A stretch of 64,000 nt of DNA, taken from contig CM040126.1 of NCBI GenBank assembly GCA_022559845.1, forward strand, positions 43,828,458 through 43,892,457, given 5' to 3'. This DNA is from Amorphophallus konjac. Taxonomy: Eukaryota > Streptophyta > Magnoliopsida > Alismatales > Araceae. How positions within the stretch are numbered: the first letter of the stretch is position 1; each line of letters opens with the position of its first letter. Under the pieces are notes generated by a model, which saw only the letters and a program-made list of their open reading frames with translations, was not told where the DNA came from and did no database searches. The translations under genes and the position numbers were made by a program. Shown piece by piece: positions 31,702-42,802 of this stretch.

Positions 31702-33125
31702 CCCGCGAGCCCGGGGGCCGGGGATACCAGCGAAGCCTCATTGCCCGAGGAGGCTGAGCAGGGTGACACCTATGGTGTCCTTGAAGCAGAAGGTGGCGAA
31801 GATCAGGACTTCGTCGACCTGTTGCCAGCACCGTCGGAAATTGAAGATGGCGGCCAGGCCACGGTAGATGAACTTATTGAAATTAACTTGGGCACGAAGG
31901 GCGACCCTAGGACGACCTTTCTAAGTGCCCTTCTTCCTCCACAGGAGAGGGAACAATATATCAAGCTGCTGCAAGAATTCTGGGACTATTTTGCCTGGAA
32001 CTACAAGGAGATGCCTGGCCTAAGTCCCGTTGTGACCCAACATATTCTGGCCATCGATCCCAAGGTGGAGTCGGTGAAGCAGTCTCCCCGGCGTATGAGG
32101 CCGGAGTTGATAAACCAAATTTGCAAAGAAGTCGACAAGCTCATAGATGTCGATTTTGTAGCTGAAAACTAGCATACCACTTGGCTAGCCAACATTGTGC
32201 CGGTGAAGAAGAAGAATGGACATATCAGAATTTGCGTGGACTTCCGCGACCTGAATAAAGCCTGCCCGAAAGATGATTTCCCGGTGCCCATCACTGAAGT
32301 CACGATTGATGCAACTACTGGCCACGAGGCCTTGTCCTTCATGGACGGATCATCCGGCTATAACCAAATCTGGATAGCTGAGCACGGCCAAATCCGGCTA
32401 GCATTCCACTACAAAAGAATGCCCTTCGGCCTCAAGAACGCCGGCGCTACTTACCAGCGGGCGATGACCAAAATATTCGACGAGTTGCTATACAACAAAG
32501 TCGAATGCTACATTGATGATTTGGTCGTCAAGTCGAAGAAAAGAGAAGATCACCTGAAAGACCTCAGAGTCATCTTTGAAAGACTCCGGCAGTACGAGCT
32601 GAAAATGAACCCGATGAAGTGTACCTTCGGCGTCTCCAGTGGGAAGTTCCTCGGCTTCATTGTCCGATACAGAGGGATCGAGGTCGACCATTTTAAAATA
32701 AGAGCCATTCAGGAGTTACCTCCTCCGAAGTATCTGGGAGAGTTGAGATCCCTGCAAGGCCGACTGGCTTACATCCGAAGATTTATCTCCAATTTGTCAG
32801 GGCGCTGTCAGCCATTCCACATATTAATGATGAAAAATGCACCTTTCGACTGGAACCAGGAATGCCAGAAGGCCTTCGATCAGCTGAAGGATTACTTGAA
32901 GACCCCGCCCGTGCTGGGAGCACCTGTCAAGGGAAGACCGCTTATTCTATACATAGCCGCCACCGAATGCTCACTGGGGGCAATGCTCACCCAGAACAAT
33001 GATGAGGGGAAGGAGCAGGCTCTCTACTATCTTAGCCGAAGGCTAGTGGGGGCAGAAGCAAAATACACCCCGATTGAGAAGGTCTGTCTCGCCTTGGTCT
33101 TCGCAGTCAAGAAGCTGAGGCATTA
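31702..33125 (+). pseudogene. pol: B2 Pol part 1: RT and start of RNase H
   Basis: It runs in one frame with the preceding TAG at 31699 and one TAG inside (32170-32172). RT motifs are PVKKKNGHIRICVDFRDLN (about 32197), FMDGSSGYNQI, MPFGLKNAGATYQRAM and the catalytic YIDDLVVKS (about 32510). RNase H starts at about 32935 (LILYIAATECSLGAML, YTPIEKVCLALVFAVKKL) and is cut at 33125 by the inserted non-autonomous element. The frame resumes exactly after the target duplication at 39288. Confidence 0.92.
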
Positions 33126-35208
33126 TGATGGGAATCGACGCCGAGCATGTACTTTTCTTTTGCATTTATGTCCTTTTAGTTTGTGTTTATATCCTTAGGA
33201 AAGTATGTATGTAAATGTAAGGCTTTATAAGCCAATGAGTCATTCCCATGGATCGTGTGGGTTTCTATGTAATTTGTCAGTAGGACCATCAAGGGGGCCC
33301 TCAACCCTCTCCCATTTGTCCATGTCACATTGTGGGGCTGGTCAACTATCCTAGGTGGACATCTAGAAGGTTGGACTAGTCATATGCCACATGGGTAGAC
33401 AAGGGGGTAAGAATTTCCATGGTAGGCTACCTACCATGTCAAACTTGTCCCCCCTTGCCATTCTTGGTCAATAGGCCGCCCCCTTGTATAATATATTTGA
33501 TTTTTTATGTTTGTGGCATGCAATCCAGGCCATCCATCTCACCTCCCTAGATCTAAGGGTGGAGGTTAGATTTGGTTGGAAGCATATAAAACCATGTATT
33601 TTCATGTGAAAATTAGTGAAAATTAAGAAAATTTGTTGAAAGGCCAAAGGCTTCTTGCGCCCCCAGCTCCCCCCTGGTTCCTCTACTCCAACCTCCAGTT
33701 CTAGAGTGGTTTCTACCTCCTATCCCCTCCCCTCTATCTCCGGTGATCATCTGTGCCGCCGCCGCCACCGTTCGTGCCGCCTACGAGCCGCCACGGAGCC
33801 ATCGTCAAGGTTCTGTCCTGCTGGACAGAGGTGACTTCCATGAATTCTTGCTGTCATCCACAAGCTTAGATGGATTTGAGATTTTGAGGGTGTGTTCTTA
33901 CCTTGAATCCCCACCTCCACTTAAATTGTCACGTCCAAACTCTTCCATTTAGTAATTTTCCATTTTCGTGCATCTTTCATTCCCAGATCTGTTTTGTCTC
34001 TATCTACAGTGACAGCAGCCCTGTGTTTCTCACCTCCGACCCTCTTTGTGATTTTTCCAAACCCTCCCCATTTTACTGGGAGTTCTGTCCATCATCCCCT
34101 ACATCCACCATTTTTCTTGATTTTTTATCCATTATCTATTCATTTTTCAAAATTCGTGTTCTATCTCAGCTACAGTGCTTTCAGCCCATTTCCAGATCCG
34201 ACCCACTTCCCGTTCAAAAATCCTATCAATTCGTAGCCACATCCAAACTTGTCCAAACAAGTTTTTCCATTTTCCTAACTTGCTTTCCTACAACTTTGCT
34301 GAAGACCACCACTTCAGATTCGGACGTTCACATATCGGTCAAAGGCAGTTCTCAGAAAAGTTCTCTGCAGATCTGAGAATTCGGTCACTGTACAACAGCA
34401 ACTCAAAAATTCATTAAGGCCAAGATCCATGTAGATCCAGGTCTGATCTCTAGGCCTAGGTTGAAGTATTTGAAGAGAGCTTTCCAACGGCGCCTGTTTC
34501 GTGTCGATCTGACATCGGGGCTGATCGCAGCGTCCATTCTCGCCGGAGCGCGCGCTGAAAACCAGAAGCTGCAGATCCGTGGCCGATTGTTCCGACCGGC
34601 GCCGAACGGAGCCGCCCGGCCTCTGGCCGGCAAACCAGCGTGCTGCCAGCCCGGGGAGCACTTCCCTAAGTGTCCCCACTACAGCGGTGCCACCGGGTCC
34701 CACACGGCCCCTCCGGACAGCACGTGGGCCCCACCGTCACTAGTTCGGGTGTTGCCGAATCAACGTGAGAAGCCCCCCATCAACCCGAATTCGGTCCTCC
34801 CGGGCCCCATTGTGTAGCCCTTTACCTCCCTGCGTGGAGTGGGCAGCGATTTGTATTGCTGTAATCTTGTGTATTATTGTTCCGGGAGTACGAGTTTCGG
34901 CCGGGTCCGTCTTCCCCACGCCGAGCGCGTGGAGGTATCGTTCTCGCTCCCTACACTCGGCATTTGCTTATTTTCATATATACTTATTTATGCCACTGCT
35001 AGAGAGCATGTTCTAGGATCATAGCTCGCTTTATATTTATATCACCGCTGCTGCGAGAGAGAGCGTTACCGTCCCGTGACCCGATCCGGGCACGATAGTG
35101 TGAATTGACCACCCTAGCTCAAGCCGGTTTCTCAACCGTGCACGTCCGACGCTTCCCTTGTTAAGGGACGATCGTGAGCTTGTCGTGTCCGTGTCTCGTC
35201 CCGCATCA
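33126..35208 (+). repeat. 5' LTR of the non-autonomous element, 2083 bp
   Basis: TG...CA ends. TATAAAA at 33585-33591 places transcription start near 33620, leaving an unusually long R/U5 of about 1.6 kb. Pyrimidine-rich and then GC-rich blocks follow. Open frames here are not conserved coding sequence. A small palindrome (CCCTTGTTAAGGG) lies at about 35155. Confidence 0.94.
33585..33591 (+). promoter_or_regulatory. LTR TATA box
   Basis: TATAAAA in the 5' LTR, repeated at 37662-37668 in the 3' LTR, about 460 bases into each. Suitable core promoter for the element RNA. Confidence 0.65.
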
Positions 35209-35211
35209 ATT

Positions 35212-35223
35212 TGGTATTAGAGC
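35212..35223 (+). promoter_or_regulatory. primer-binding site, variant initiator-Met type
   Basis: TGGTATTAGAGC differs by one base from the standard TGGTATCAGAGC and lies three bases after the LTR end. Confidence 0.85.
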
Positions 35224-35319
35224 GAGTTGAGTCTAGGGTGTCCAAAAAAAAAAAAGAGTGTCATTTAAGTCTAAGTGTCTAAGTCGGTCTTAGGAGTTGC
35301 ATTTGCATACCATTAATCG

Positions 35320-35420
35320 GTATATAAAAAGGTGTTGTCCGAACGTTAGGCTACGCCTATCGGGAAGGCCGCACACTTGCGCGAGTGATCTTCGGATCGA
35401 TTAACTCCGCCACGTACCGA
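35320..35420 (+). ncRNA. leader RNA module 2 (non-autonomous element copy)
   Basis: It starts GGTATATAAAAAGGTG, passes a small AGGC/GCCT hairpin, then GCGAGTGATCTTCGGATC and CTCCGCCACGTACCGAG. The same succession occurs in the copia LTR (about 900-1012) and between the copia gag and pol remnants (about 3550-3655). It lies about 110 bases after the PBS. The function is unknown, and the RNA label rests on hairpins and leader position. Confidence 0.45.
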
Positions 35421-35540
35421 GTCTTGGTGTCTTGTCCTTAGTGTGCATGCATCCCAAACCGTGCATAGTCGGTCTAGTGTCTTGTCTAAATGGCCTTGCA
35501 TACCCATTCCTAGGGATCCATTCCCACCTTTTCGGCACCA

Positions 35541-36143
35541 ATGGCCAACCCATGTCGACCCGTCCAAGGTGATAGGTCCATGTCCGAGTACATCCGGGAC
35601 TATGATAAGTACCGGTTGGAATATGGCTTGGGAGAGGAGAGCACCACGACCGCATTTCAGTTCCGGAGAGGTTTGCGGTTTCACTTTCAACTTGAATGTC
35701 TTGTCCGCGACGCGTTCTCGCTGGCGTAATCTTATAAGGTCGCTCTAGAGGTCGAGCCCTTTGAGTCTCATTTTTCTCGCTCTAGAGGTCGAACCCTTTG
35801 GCAAACATCTACCTCCCAACCGAGTCCCGAACCGATCGGACTACCTAACCCAATTCCTTCACCACCCGAGAGTGCTCCATTGTCACCCTCACCTTCCGAT
35901 CTTAATTCGGAACCCTCTCATTTGGAGCCACCCAAGCCCCAGCCACCCGTGTTTCTAACGGGTACACTTTTTAACGCCGAGCCGATTCTTAGTTGGCTCA
36001 AGGATGGCTTGGTCCCACATCCCTTCCCATCCATGGACCCCACCTTACCTTTAGTGCCGGTCAACTCATTCCATACCACACTTCGATCTAGTCACCATGT
36101 TGACACGTTGGACGATCTTGTTATGGGACTAGACACGCAATAG
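35541..36143 (+). pseudogene. Gag-like remnant of the non-autonomous element
   Basis: The segment MSEYIRDYDKYRLEYGLGEE followed by FRRGLRFHF resembles the helical core of a Ty3/gypsy Gag domain. The frame stops at 35727-35729 (TAA) and continues in a Pro/Ser-rich stretch after a 44-base tandem duplication (CGCTCTAGAGGTCGA at about 35742 and 35786). There is no Cys-His knuckle. Family placement is tentative. Confidence 0.5.
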
Positions 36144-36250
36144 AAGTTGACACATATGTTGGCCCGAGACTTCGACCAACCCACGAGTCGTAGCTTCACC
36201 CATCCGGCCTTCGGGGGTGTGTCACCACGGAGATTCTTCTACTCCTCCTG

Positions 36251-36754
36251 ATGCCGGCCGAGTCTGACTTCATTCCCTTTTGCCCAAGGGAGGAGTCCGA
36301 TTTTCTACACATGTCCGTCGTCCCATCGCTCACAATGTATGACGGTGATTATGAGTTCTTAAATTGGGACCGAGTCATGGGAGAATCCACTTCATGGGGT
36401 CATACCTTCTTCGACCCTTTTGACCCCTTCACTAGTGAACCTCCCGAGCTTTCATACTCACTCCACCTCTTCCGCGGAGTTCACTATCCCACCTTTTCCA
36501 CTCGGGCCAAGCAAACTCCACATAGCCATAGGTCCGAACCTTCATATGGGGGTAATGAAAACTTTGGTTTCTCCGATCCATCCAAATCACCCGCACCTCC
36601 CGAACTTCCCACATCCAAGCCCAATGTCCATGATTGGTGCATCGTAGGGTGTCTAGGAGTTCCCCATGACGTCAACCTCCGGTTACGTCAAATGCATGCA
36701 TGGCACACGTTCGGGTGTCCTGGTCCGCCGTCATCCATGTACGGGTCGGACTAA
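36251..36754 (+). CDS. uncharacterised ORF in the non-autonomous element
   Basis: An open frame of 167 codons rich in Pro, Ser, Phe and His, with no recognised domain. It follows the Gag-like scrap and may be a decayed continuation of it. Coding status is doubtful. The rest of the internal region up to the PPT (36755-37201) shows no frame of note. Confidence 0.3.
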   Translation: MPAESDFIPFCPREESDFLHMSVVPSLTMYDGDYEFLNWDRVMGESTSWGHTFFDPFDPFTSEPPELSYSLHLFRGVHYPTFSTRAKQTPHSHRSEPSYGGNENFGFSDPSKSPAPPELPTSKPNVHDWCIVGCLGVPHDVNLRLRQMHAWHTFGCPGPPSSMYGSD

Positions 36755-37201
36755 CATTAGGTGTGTCTAGGGTCATAGATGAGTCCGTGTGTTTTCCTTG
36801 TGTGGTTTGTTTGCATGGTTTGTGTGTTAGTGTTTGGTGAGTCTGCATGTGTCTTGTGCAAGCTCGTTGTCATTCTCTTATGCGTAAGAGGCGAGTGGAC
36901 TCATTCGATGAGTATGGGATCGGTTCCACATCTATACCCGGATCAGTCACCTACAGGGACTCAGCGGTGATTCCTAGTGAGTATTCGAGCTGCTTCCTTC
37001 CCTTTTGAGAGTGCCCCACCCGGAGTGTCCACCTTTAGCCCATAGCAGTTCGCGCATATCGAGTATATATGGAATGAGCAGGTGACGATCACTTGGAGTG
37101 GAGCGTACCCGCGTTACTTGGCACGGTGACGGATCCACCGGAGTACTCGAGCATCCCTACCCCTACTCGACGGGGTCGAGTTCCTCCCACCCGGGGAGAG
37201 T

Positions 37202-39287
37202 TGATGGGAATCGACGCCGAGCATGTACTTTTCTTTTGCATTTATGTCCTTTTAGTTTGTGTTTATATCCTTGGGAAAGTATGTACGCAAATGTAAGGCT
37301 TTATAAGCCAATGAGTCATTCCCATGGATTGTGTGGGTTTCTATGTAATTTGTCAGTAGGACCATCAAGGGGGTCCTCAGCCCTCTCCCATTGGTCCATG
37401 TCACCTTGTGGGGCTGGTCAACTATCCTAGGTGGACATCTAGAAGGTTGGACTAGTCATATGCCACATGGGTAGACAAGGGGGTAAGAATTTCCATGGTA
37501 GGCTACCTACCATGTCAAACTTGTCCCCCCTTGCCATTCTTGGTCAATAGGCCCCCCCCCTTGTATATTATATTTATTTTTTTATGTTTGTGGCATGCAA
37601 TCCAGGCCATCCATCTCACCTCCCTAGATGTAAGGGTGGAGGTTAGATTTGGTTGGAAGCATATAAAACCATGTATTTTCATGTGAAAATTAGTGAAAAT
37701 TAAGAAAATTTGTTGAAAGGCCAAAGGCTTCTTGCGCCCCCAGCTCCTCCCCCCTAGTTCCTCTCCTCCAACCTCCAGTTCTAGAGTGGTTTCTACCTCC
37801 TATCCCCTCCCCTCTATCTCCGGTGATCATCTGTGCCGCCGCCGCCGCCGTTCGTGCCGCCTACGAGCCGCCACGGAGCCATCGTCAAGGTTCTGTCCTG
37901 CTGGACAGAGGTGACTTCCACGATATCTTGCTGTCTGCCACGAGCTCAGATGGATTTGAAATTTTGAGGGTGTGTTCTTACCTTGAATCCCCACCTCCAC
38001 CTAAATTGTCACGTCCAAACTCCTCCATTTAGTAATTTTCTATTTTCGTGCATCTTTCATTCTCAGATCTGTTTTGTCTCTATCTACAGTGACAACAGCC
38101 CTGTGTTTCTCACCTCCGACCCTCTTTGTGATTTTTCCAAACCCTCCCCATTTTACTGGGAGTTCTGTCCATCATCCCCTATATCCACCATTTTCTTGAT
38201 TTTTTATCCATCATCTATTCATTTTTCAAAATTCGTGTTCTATCTCAGCTACAGTGCTTTCAGCCCATTTCCAGATCCGACCCACTTCCCGTTCAAAAAT
38301 CCTGTCAATTCGTAGCCACATCCAAACTTATCCAAACCAGTTTTTCTGTTTTCCTAGCTTGCTTTCCTACAACTTTGCTGAAGACCACCACTTCAGATTC
38401 GGACGTTCACATATCGGTCAAAGGTAGTTCTTAGACAAGTTCTCTGCAGATCTGAGAATCCGGTCACTGTATAATAGCAACTCAAAAATTTATTAAGGCC
38501 AATATCAGTGCAGATCCAGGTCTGATCTCCAGGCCTAAGTTGAAGTATTTGAAGAGAGCTTTCCAACGGCGCCGGTTTCGTGTCGATCCGACATCGGGGC
38601 TGATCGCAGCGTCCATTCTCGCCGGAGCGCGCGCTGAAAACCAGAAGTTGCAGATCCGTGGCCGATTGTTCCGACCGGCGCCGAACGGAGCCGCCCGGCC
38701 TCCGGCCGGTGAACCAGCGTGCCGCCAGCCCGGGGAGAGCTTCCCTAAGTGTCTCCACTACAGCGGTGCCACCGGGTCTCACACGGCCCCTCCGGACAGC
38801 ACGTGGGCCCCACCGTCACTAGTTAGGGTGTTGCCGAATCAACGCGAGAAGCCGCCCGTCAACCCGAATTCGGTCCTCCCGGGCCCCATTGTGTAGCCCT
38901 TTACCTCCCTGCGTGGAGTGGGCAGCGATTTGTATTGCTGTAATCTTGTGTATTATTGTTCCGGGAGTACGAGTTTCGGCCGGGTCCGTCTTCCCCACGC
39001 CGAGCGCGTGGAGGTATCGTTCTCACTCCCTACACTCAGCATTTGCTTATTTTCATATATACTTGTTTATGCCACTGCTAGAGAGCATGTTCTAGGATTG
39101 TAGCTCGCTTTATATTTATATCACCGCTGCTGCGAGAGAGAGCATTACCGTCCCGTGACCCGATCCGGGCACGAAAGTGTGAATTGACCACCCTAGCTCT
39201 AGCCGGTTTCTCAACCGTGCACGTCCGACGCTTCCCTCGTTAAGGGACGATCGCGAGCTTGTCGTGTCCGTGTCTCGTCCCGCATCA
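37202..39287 (+). repeat. 3' LTR of the non-autonomous element, 2086 bp
   Basis: Co-linear with 33126-35208 over its whole length, with scattered substitutions and single-base indels. It is preceded by the purine run at 37190-37200 and followed by the CATTA duplication. Confidence 0.94.
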
Positions 39288-41369
39288 CATTACATGCTCT
39301 CCCATGAAGTGAGCCTGATCTCCAAGGCCGACCCAGTTAAACACATTCTCTCCCAGCCAGTCCTGAAGGGATGCCTCGGCAAGTGGGCCGTACTGCTGAT
39401 GGAATTTGACATCACCTACGTGTCGTAGAATGCCGTTAAGAGTCAAGCCGCGGCCGAGTTCTTTGCGGCACATCCTGTGCCTGAAGATTCCCCATTGGCT
39501 ACAGAGTTGCCTGAAGATGAAACACTAGAGGTGGACCAAGTCCAACAGATCGCCTGGCAGCTGCATTTTGATGGAGCCTCGAGAACGGAGACAACCTCGT
39601 CCGGACATACCAAAGTACGGGCAGGGGCCGACATCGTCCTTAAATCCCCGAAGGGAGAAGTATTGCATACATCATGTTCTATCAATAAACCCTGCACAAA
39701 TAATGAGGCAGAGTATGAGGCTATGATCATCGGTCTCCAAGTCGCTTTGCAAATGGAGATTAAAATGTTGCAAGTATTCGGTGATTAGTTACTAGTCGTC
39801 AAGCAAGTCCAGGGGCAGTTTGATGTCCGAAAACCTGAGCTGCTCCCTTACCATGCTAAAGCAAAATGGCTCATGGAGCAATTCTACCTCATTGAGATAG
39901 GCCATGTTTCCAGGGGAGAAAATGCACAAGCCGATGCACTGGCAAAATTGGCAAGCTCACTAGCGGTCCCGCCTGATGGATCTCTTAGCATCTGGGTGGT
40001 GAATCAGTGCCAGGTGCCTAGCATGATAGAAGAACCAGAAGAAGAAGAACTGGAGGTCACTGCAGCAGAAGCCATCGGCCTACCTGACTGGAGGGACCCT
40101 CTTATGCGATGGTTTAAACACCAGCAACTGCCCAAGCCGAGAGAAGAGAAGATCAAGCTGATCAGAACAAAGGACTCTTATGAGGTTCGGAACGGGATCC
40201 TATTCCGAATTATGGCAGATGCCAAACGGAAAGTGCTCCTGCGATGCCTATCCATTGAAGAAGCTTGGAGAGTCATGAAAGAGGTCCATACCAGGACAGC
40301 AGGCGCACACCAGGCGGGACCGAAGATGAAAATTGAGACAAAGAAGCATGGCTACTACTGGCCGACAATGTTTGATGACTACTGCAAGTACGCCAAGTCT
40401 TGTCAGAAATGCCAGGAGCATGCCACGGTGCCCAGGAGGCCGCCCGTGCCGCTGCATCCGACACTACCAAGCTGACCTTTCGCCCAGTGGGGAACAGACG
40501 TCGTGGGCCCACTACCCGCGTCATCCGCCGGGTGCAAATACATTTTGGCGGCAACTGACTACTTCTCCCGTTGGGCGGAAGCTGTTGCACTGAAAGAAGT
40601 GACTGGGGAGATCGTCGCCAGATTTATCCGTCGCAACATCATATTCCAGTTCGGCACTCCGAACCGAATTATCTCAGATAATGGAAGCCACTTCCGCAAT
40701 CAGAAGGTCTACCGGCTAGCAGAAAAGTACAAGATCGACTGGAGGACGTCGACTCCTTATAACCTACAGGCCAATGGCTTGGCCGAAGCTTTCAATAAAA
40801 CGCTTTGTACACTCCTGTCCAAAATTGTTAATTCTAACAAGAGGGACTGGGAAGAGAAAATGTATGAGGCCCTGTGGGCATATCGAACTGTATACAAAAC
40901 TCCAACAGGTTGTTCACCCTTCTCCTTAGTATATGGCTCAGAGGCAATTGTCCCTGTCGAGCTGGAAATACCCTCTCTCAGAGTCGCAATCCAACACGGG
41001 CTAGTCCAGGAAGAGCAAACAAACGTCGAGCGAAGGCTCGAAGAGCTCTCCAACTTGGAGGGGAAGCGGCTTCAAGCCCAACAGAACATTCAGGTTTACC
41101 AGGCCCGCATAGCTCGCGCCTTCGACAAGCTCGTCAAGGAGCGTGAATTCAAGAAGGGTGACCTAGTTATGGTCAAAAGGAGAGAAGTCATGGCTTCCAA
41201 CCCCAAGGTCAAGCTGAATGAGAATTGACTTGGACCCTATGTAATCCAAAAGGTTTATGAAGGCAGAGCATATGTGATAGTCGATCATCGGGGGGAGGTC
41301 CAGTTTCCACCCCTTAATGGCAGGCATCTGAGGTTATACCACGCTCCGATTCCCCCCTTCAATGAATAA
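39288..41369 (+). pseudogene. pol: B2 Pol part 2: RNase H end, second RNase H, integrase
   Basis: The frame resumes in register after the CATTA duplication. The end of RNase H 1 runs to about 39440. The second RNase H spans about 39560-39960 (HFDGASR, NNEAEYEAMIIGL, ENAQADALAKLASSL), the hallmark of the Tat group. Integrase follows with an H2C2 zinc motif (about 40275-40425), a core with GTDVVGPLP, SDNGSHF and a catalytic Glu in LAEAFNKTL, and a C-terminal domain ending HAPIPPFNE at about 41366. Stops lie at about 39427, 39786, 40473 and 41226, all in one frame with no frameshift. Confidence 0.92.
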
Positions 41370-41439
41370 TATATTCTCCCACCCCACAGCGGGCAAACTT
41401 GCATTTCAACTGCTCGGATGGTTTGTCATTATTCACTGC

Positions 41440-41665
41440 GCATTTCAAAAAAAAATAAAAATAAAAAAGGGGGAAGAGAAAGAAGAGAAGAGAAAATAAG
41501 AAGAAAAAACAAGAAAAGAAGAAAAGAAAAGAAAAGAAGAAAAGAAAAGAAGAAAAGAAAGAAAAAAAAAGAAGAAAAGAAAGGAAGAAAAGAAAAGAAA
41601 AGAAAAGAAAAGAAAAAGAAAAGAAAGGAAAAGAGAAAAAAAGAGGGGAAGGAAAGGAGGAGGAG
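41440..41665. repeat. purine simple repeat (AAAAG/AAGAA)n
   Basis: More than 200 bases of nearly pure A/G on the + strand. The open frames on both strands over it are artefacts. It could form triplex or other non-B DNA. Confidence 0.93.
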
Positions 41666-41689
41666 CCAGCCCTCCTTTACTAACCCTCG

Positions 41690-42265
41690 CCCATACCAAC
41701 GAACATTTCAATAAATAAATCAACCCTGTCAGCCCTTGACATTCTGTCGGCACTGACGAAGAATACCCCAACCGGACCTTTCACCCGAGATCGGGGAATC
41801 AACCCTTCTCCTTGCGTTGGCACCAACCCATACCAACGAATACTTCAATAAACAAAACAACCCTGTCAGCCCTTGACATTCTGTCGGCACTGACGAAGAA
41901 CACCCCACCCGCACCTTTCGCCCGGGATCGGGGAATCAACCCTTCTCCTTGCGTTGGCACCAACCCGTACTAACGAATACCTCAATAAACGAATCAGCAC
42001 TGTCAGCCCTTGACATTCTGTCGGCACTGACGAAGAACACCCCACCCGAACCTTTCACCCGGGATCGGGGAATCAACCCTTCTCCTTGCGTTGGCACCAA
42101 CCCGTACCAATGAATACCTCAATAAACGAATCAACCCTGTCAGCCCTTGACATTCTATCAGCACTGACGAAGAATACCCCAGTCGGACCTTTCACCCGGG
42201 ATCGGGGAATCAACCCTTCTCCTTGCGTTGGCACCAACCCGTACCAACGAACACATCAAGAGACA
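41690..42265. repeat. 137-bp tandem repeat, four units
   Basis: The landmark AGCCCTTGACATTCT falls at 41731, 41868, 42005 and 42142, exactly 137 apart. Units include GTCGGCACTGACGAAGAA and GGGGAATCAACCCTTCTCC. The units are very similar, so the array is young or homogenised. It lies between pol and the antisense gene. A related 79-base duplication (ACCARGACCTC...AACTCTTCTCTCCG) follows at 42317-42460. Confidence 0.95.
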
Positions 42266-42465
42266 AATAAACTACACTTGTCCCCAGCACCTTGTCGGCA
42301 TAGACAAACAGCCCTCTTTTGACCAGGACCTCCCGTCAGGGTCATTGAATGAACAAACTCTTCTCTCCGTCCCTTCAGGCGACAAATGACCCCTTTTAAC
42401 CAAGACCTCATGTCTAGGTCGTTGAACGAACAAACTCTTCTCTCCGCCCCTCCAAGGTCAGATCA

Positions 42466-42802
42466 ACTTAGTCGGGTCAAACATACCGGTGACATCATTC
42501 GGCTGAGTCGCTTGATGGACATGGTGGAGTGGTCCCCTCGTCCCTCCTTTGGAAGGGGCGAGCACTCTCCTATGCTCCTATGCGAACCTCACCGGGTTCT
42601 CCCCGGATAAGCTGTTAGTGTGAACTTGCGTTCCATCACATAGCAAGAAAAAGGAAAAGAGAAAAGGGAGGAAGAGATTGCCCGACACCACATGCATACA
42701 AGAGGCACATGGAATAATTGCATTATATTCTTTTGAGAGAAAATTACACTGGCCCCGGGGCATACCCCGGTGTTACATGCAAAAAAAAGGGGGGGCCGGC
42801 AG
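42466..42802. other. short spacer between tandem repeats and antisense gene end
   Basis: No frame or repeat of note. It would contain the 3' end of the antisense transcript, but I see no definite polyadenylation signal on the minus strand. Confidence 0.4.

Larger units (their letters stand above)
33126..39287 (+). mobile_element. non-autonomous LTR element (LARD-like), 6.16 kb
   Basis: Two long direct repeats (33126-35208 and 37202-39287), both TGATGGGAAT...CGCATCA, flank a 2-kb internal region. The 5-bp target duplication CATTA lies at 33121-33125 and 39288-39292. There is an initiator-Met-type PBS after the 5' LTR and a purine run (CGGGGAGAG) before the 3' LTR. No protease, RT or integrase is encoded and only a Gag-like scrap remains, so it was moved by proteins from another element. 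The LTR copies are very similar by eye with mostly transition differences, so the insertion is fairly recent. Confidence 0.94.

Noticed and set aside
33743..34817. Coding regions in the LTRs of the non-autonomous element
   Set aside because: Frames are LTR by-products: they are present in both LTR copies but are broken differently and show no domain.
35040..35160. Hammerhead ribozyme (retrozyme) in the LTR
   Set aside because: I looked for CTGATGAG and GAAA core boxes with three stems and did not find them in order. Long LTRs also do not fit retrozymes.
41418..41771. Lys/Arg/Glu-rich frame on + and Phe/Ser/Leu-rich frame on -
   Set aside because: Pure translation of the A/G simple repeat.
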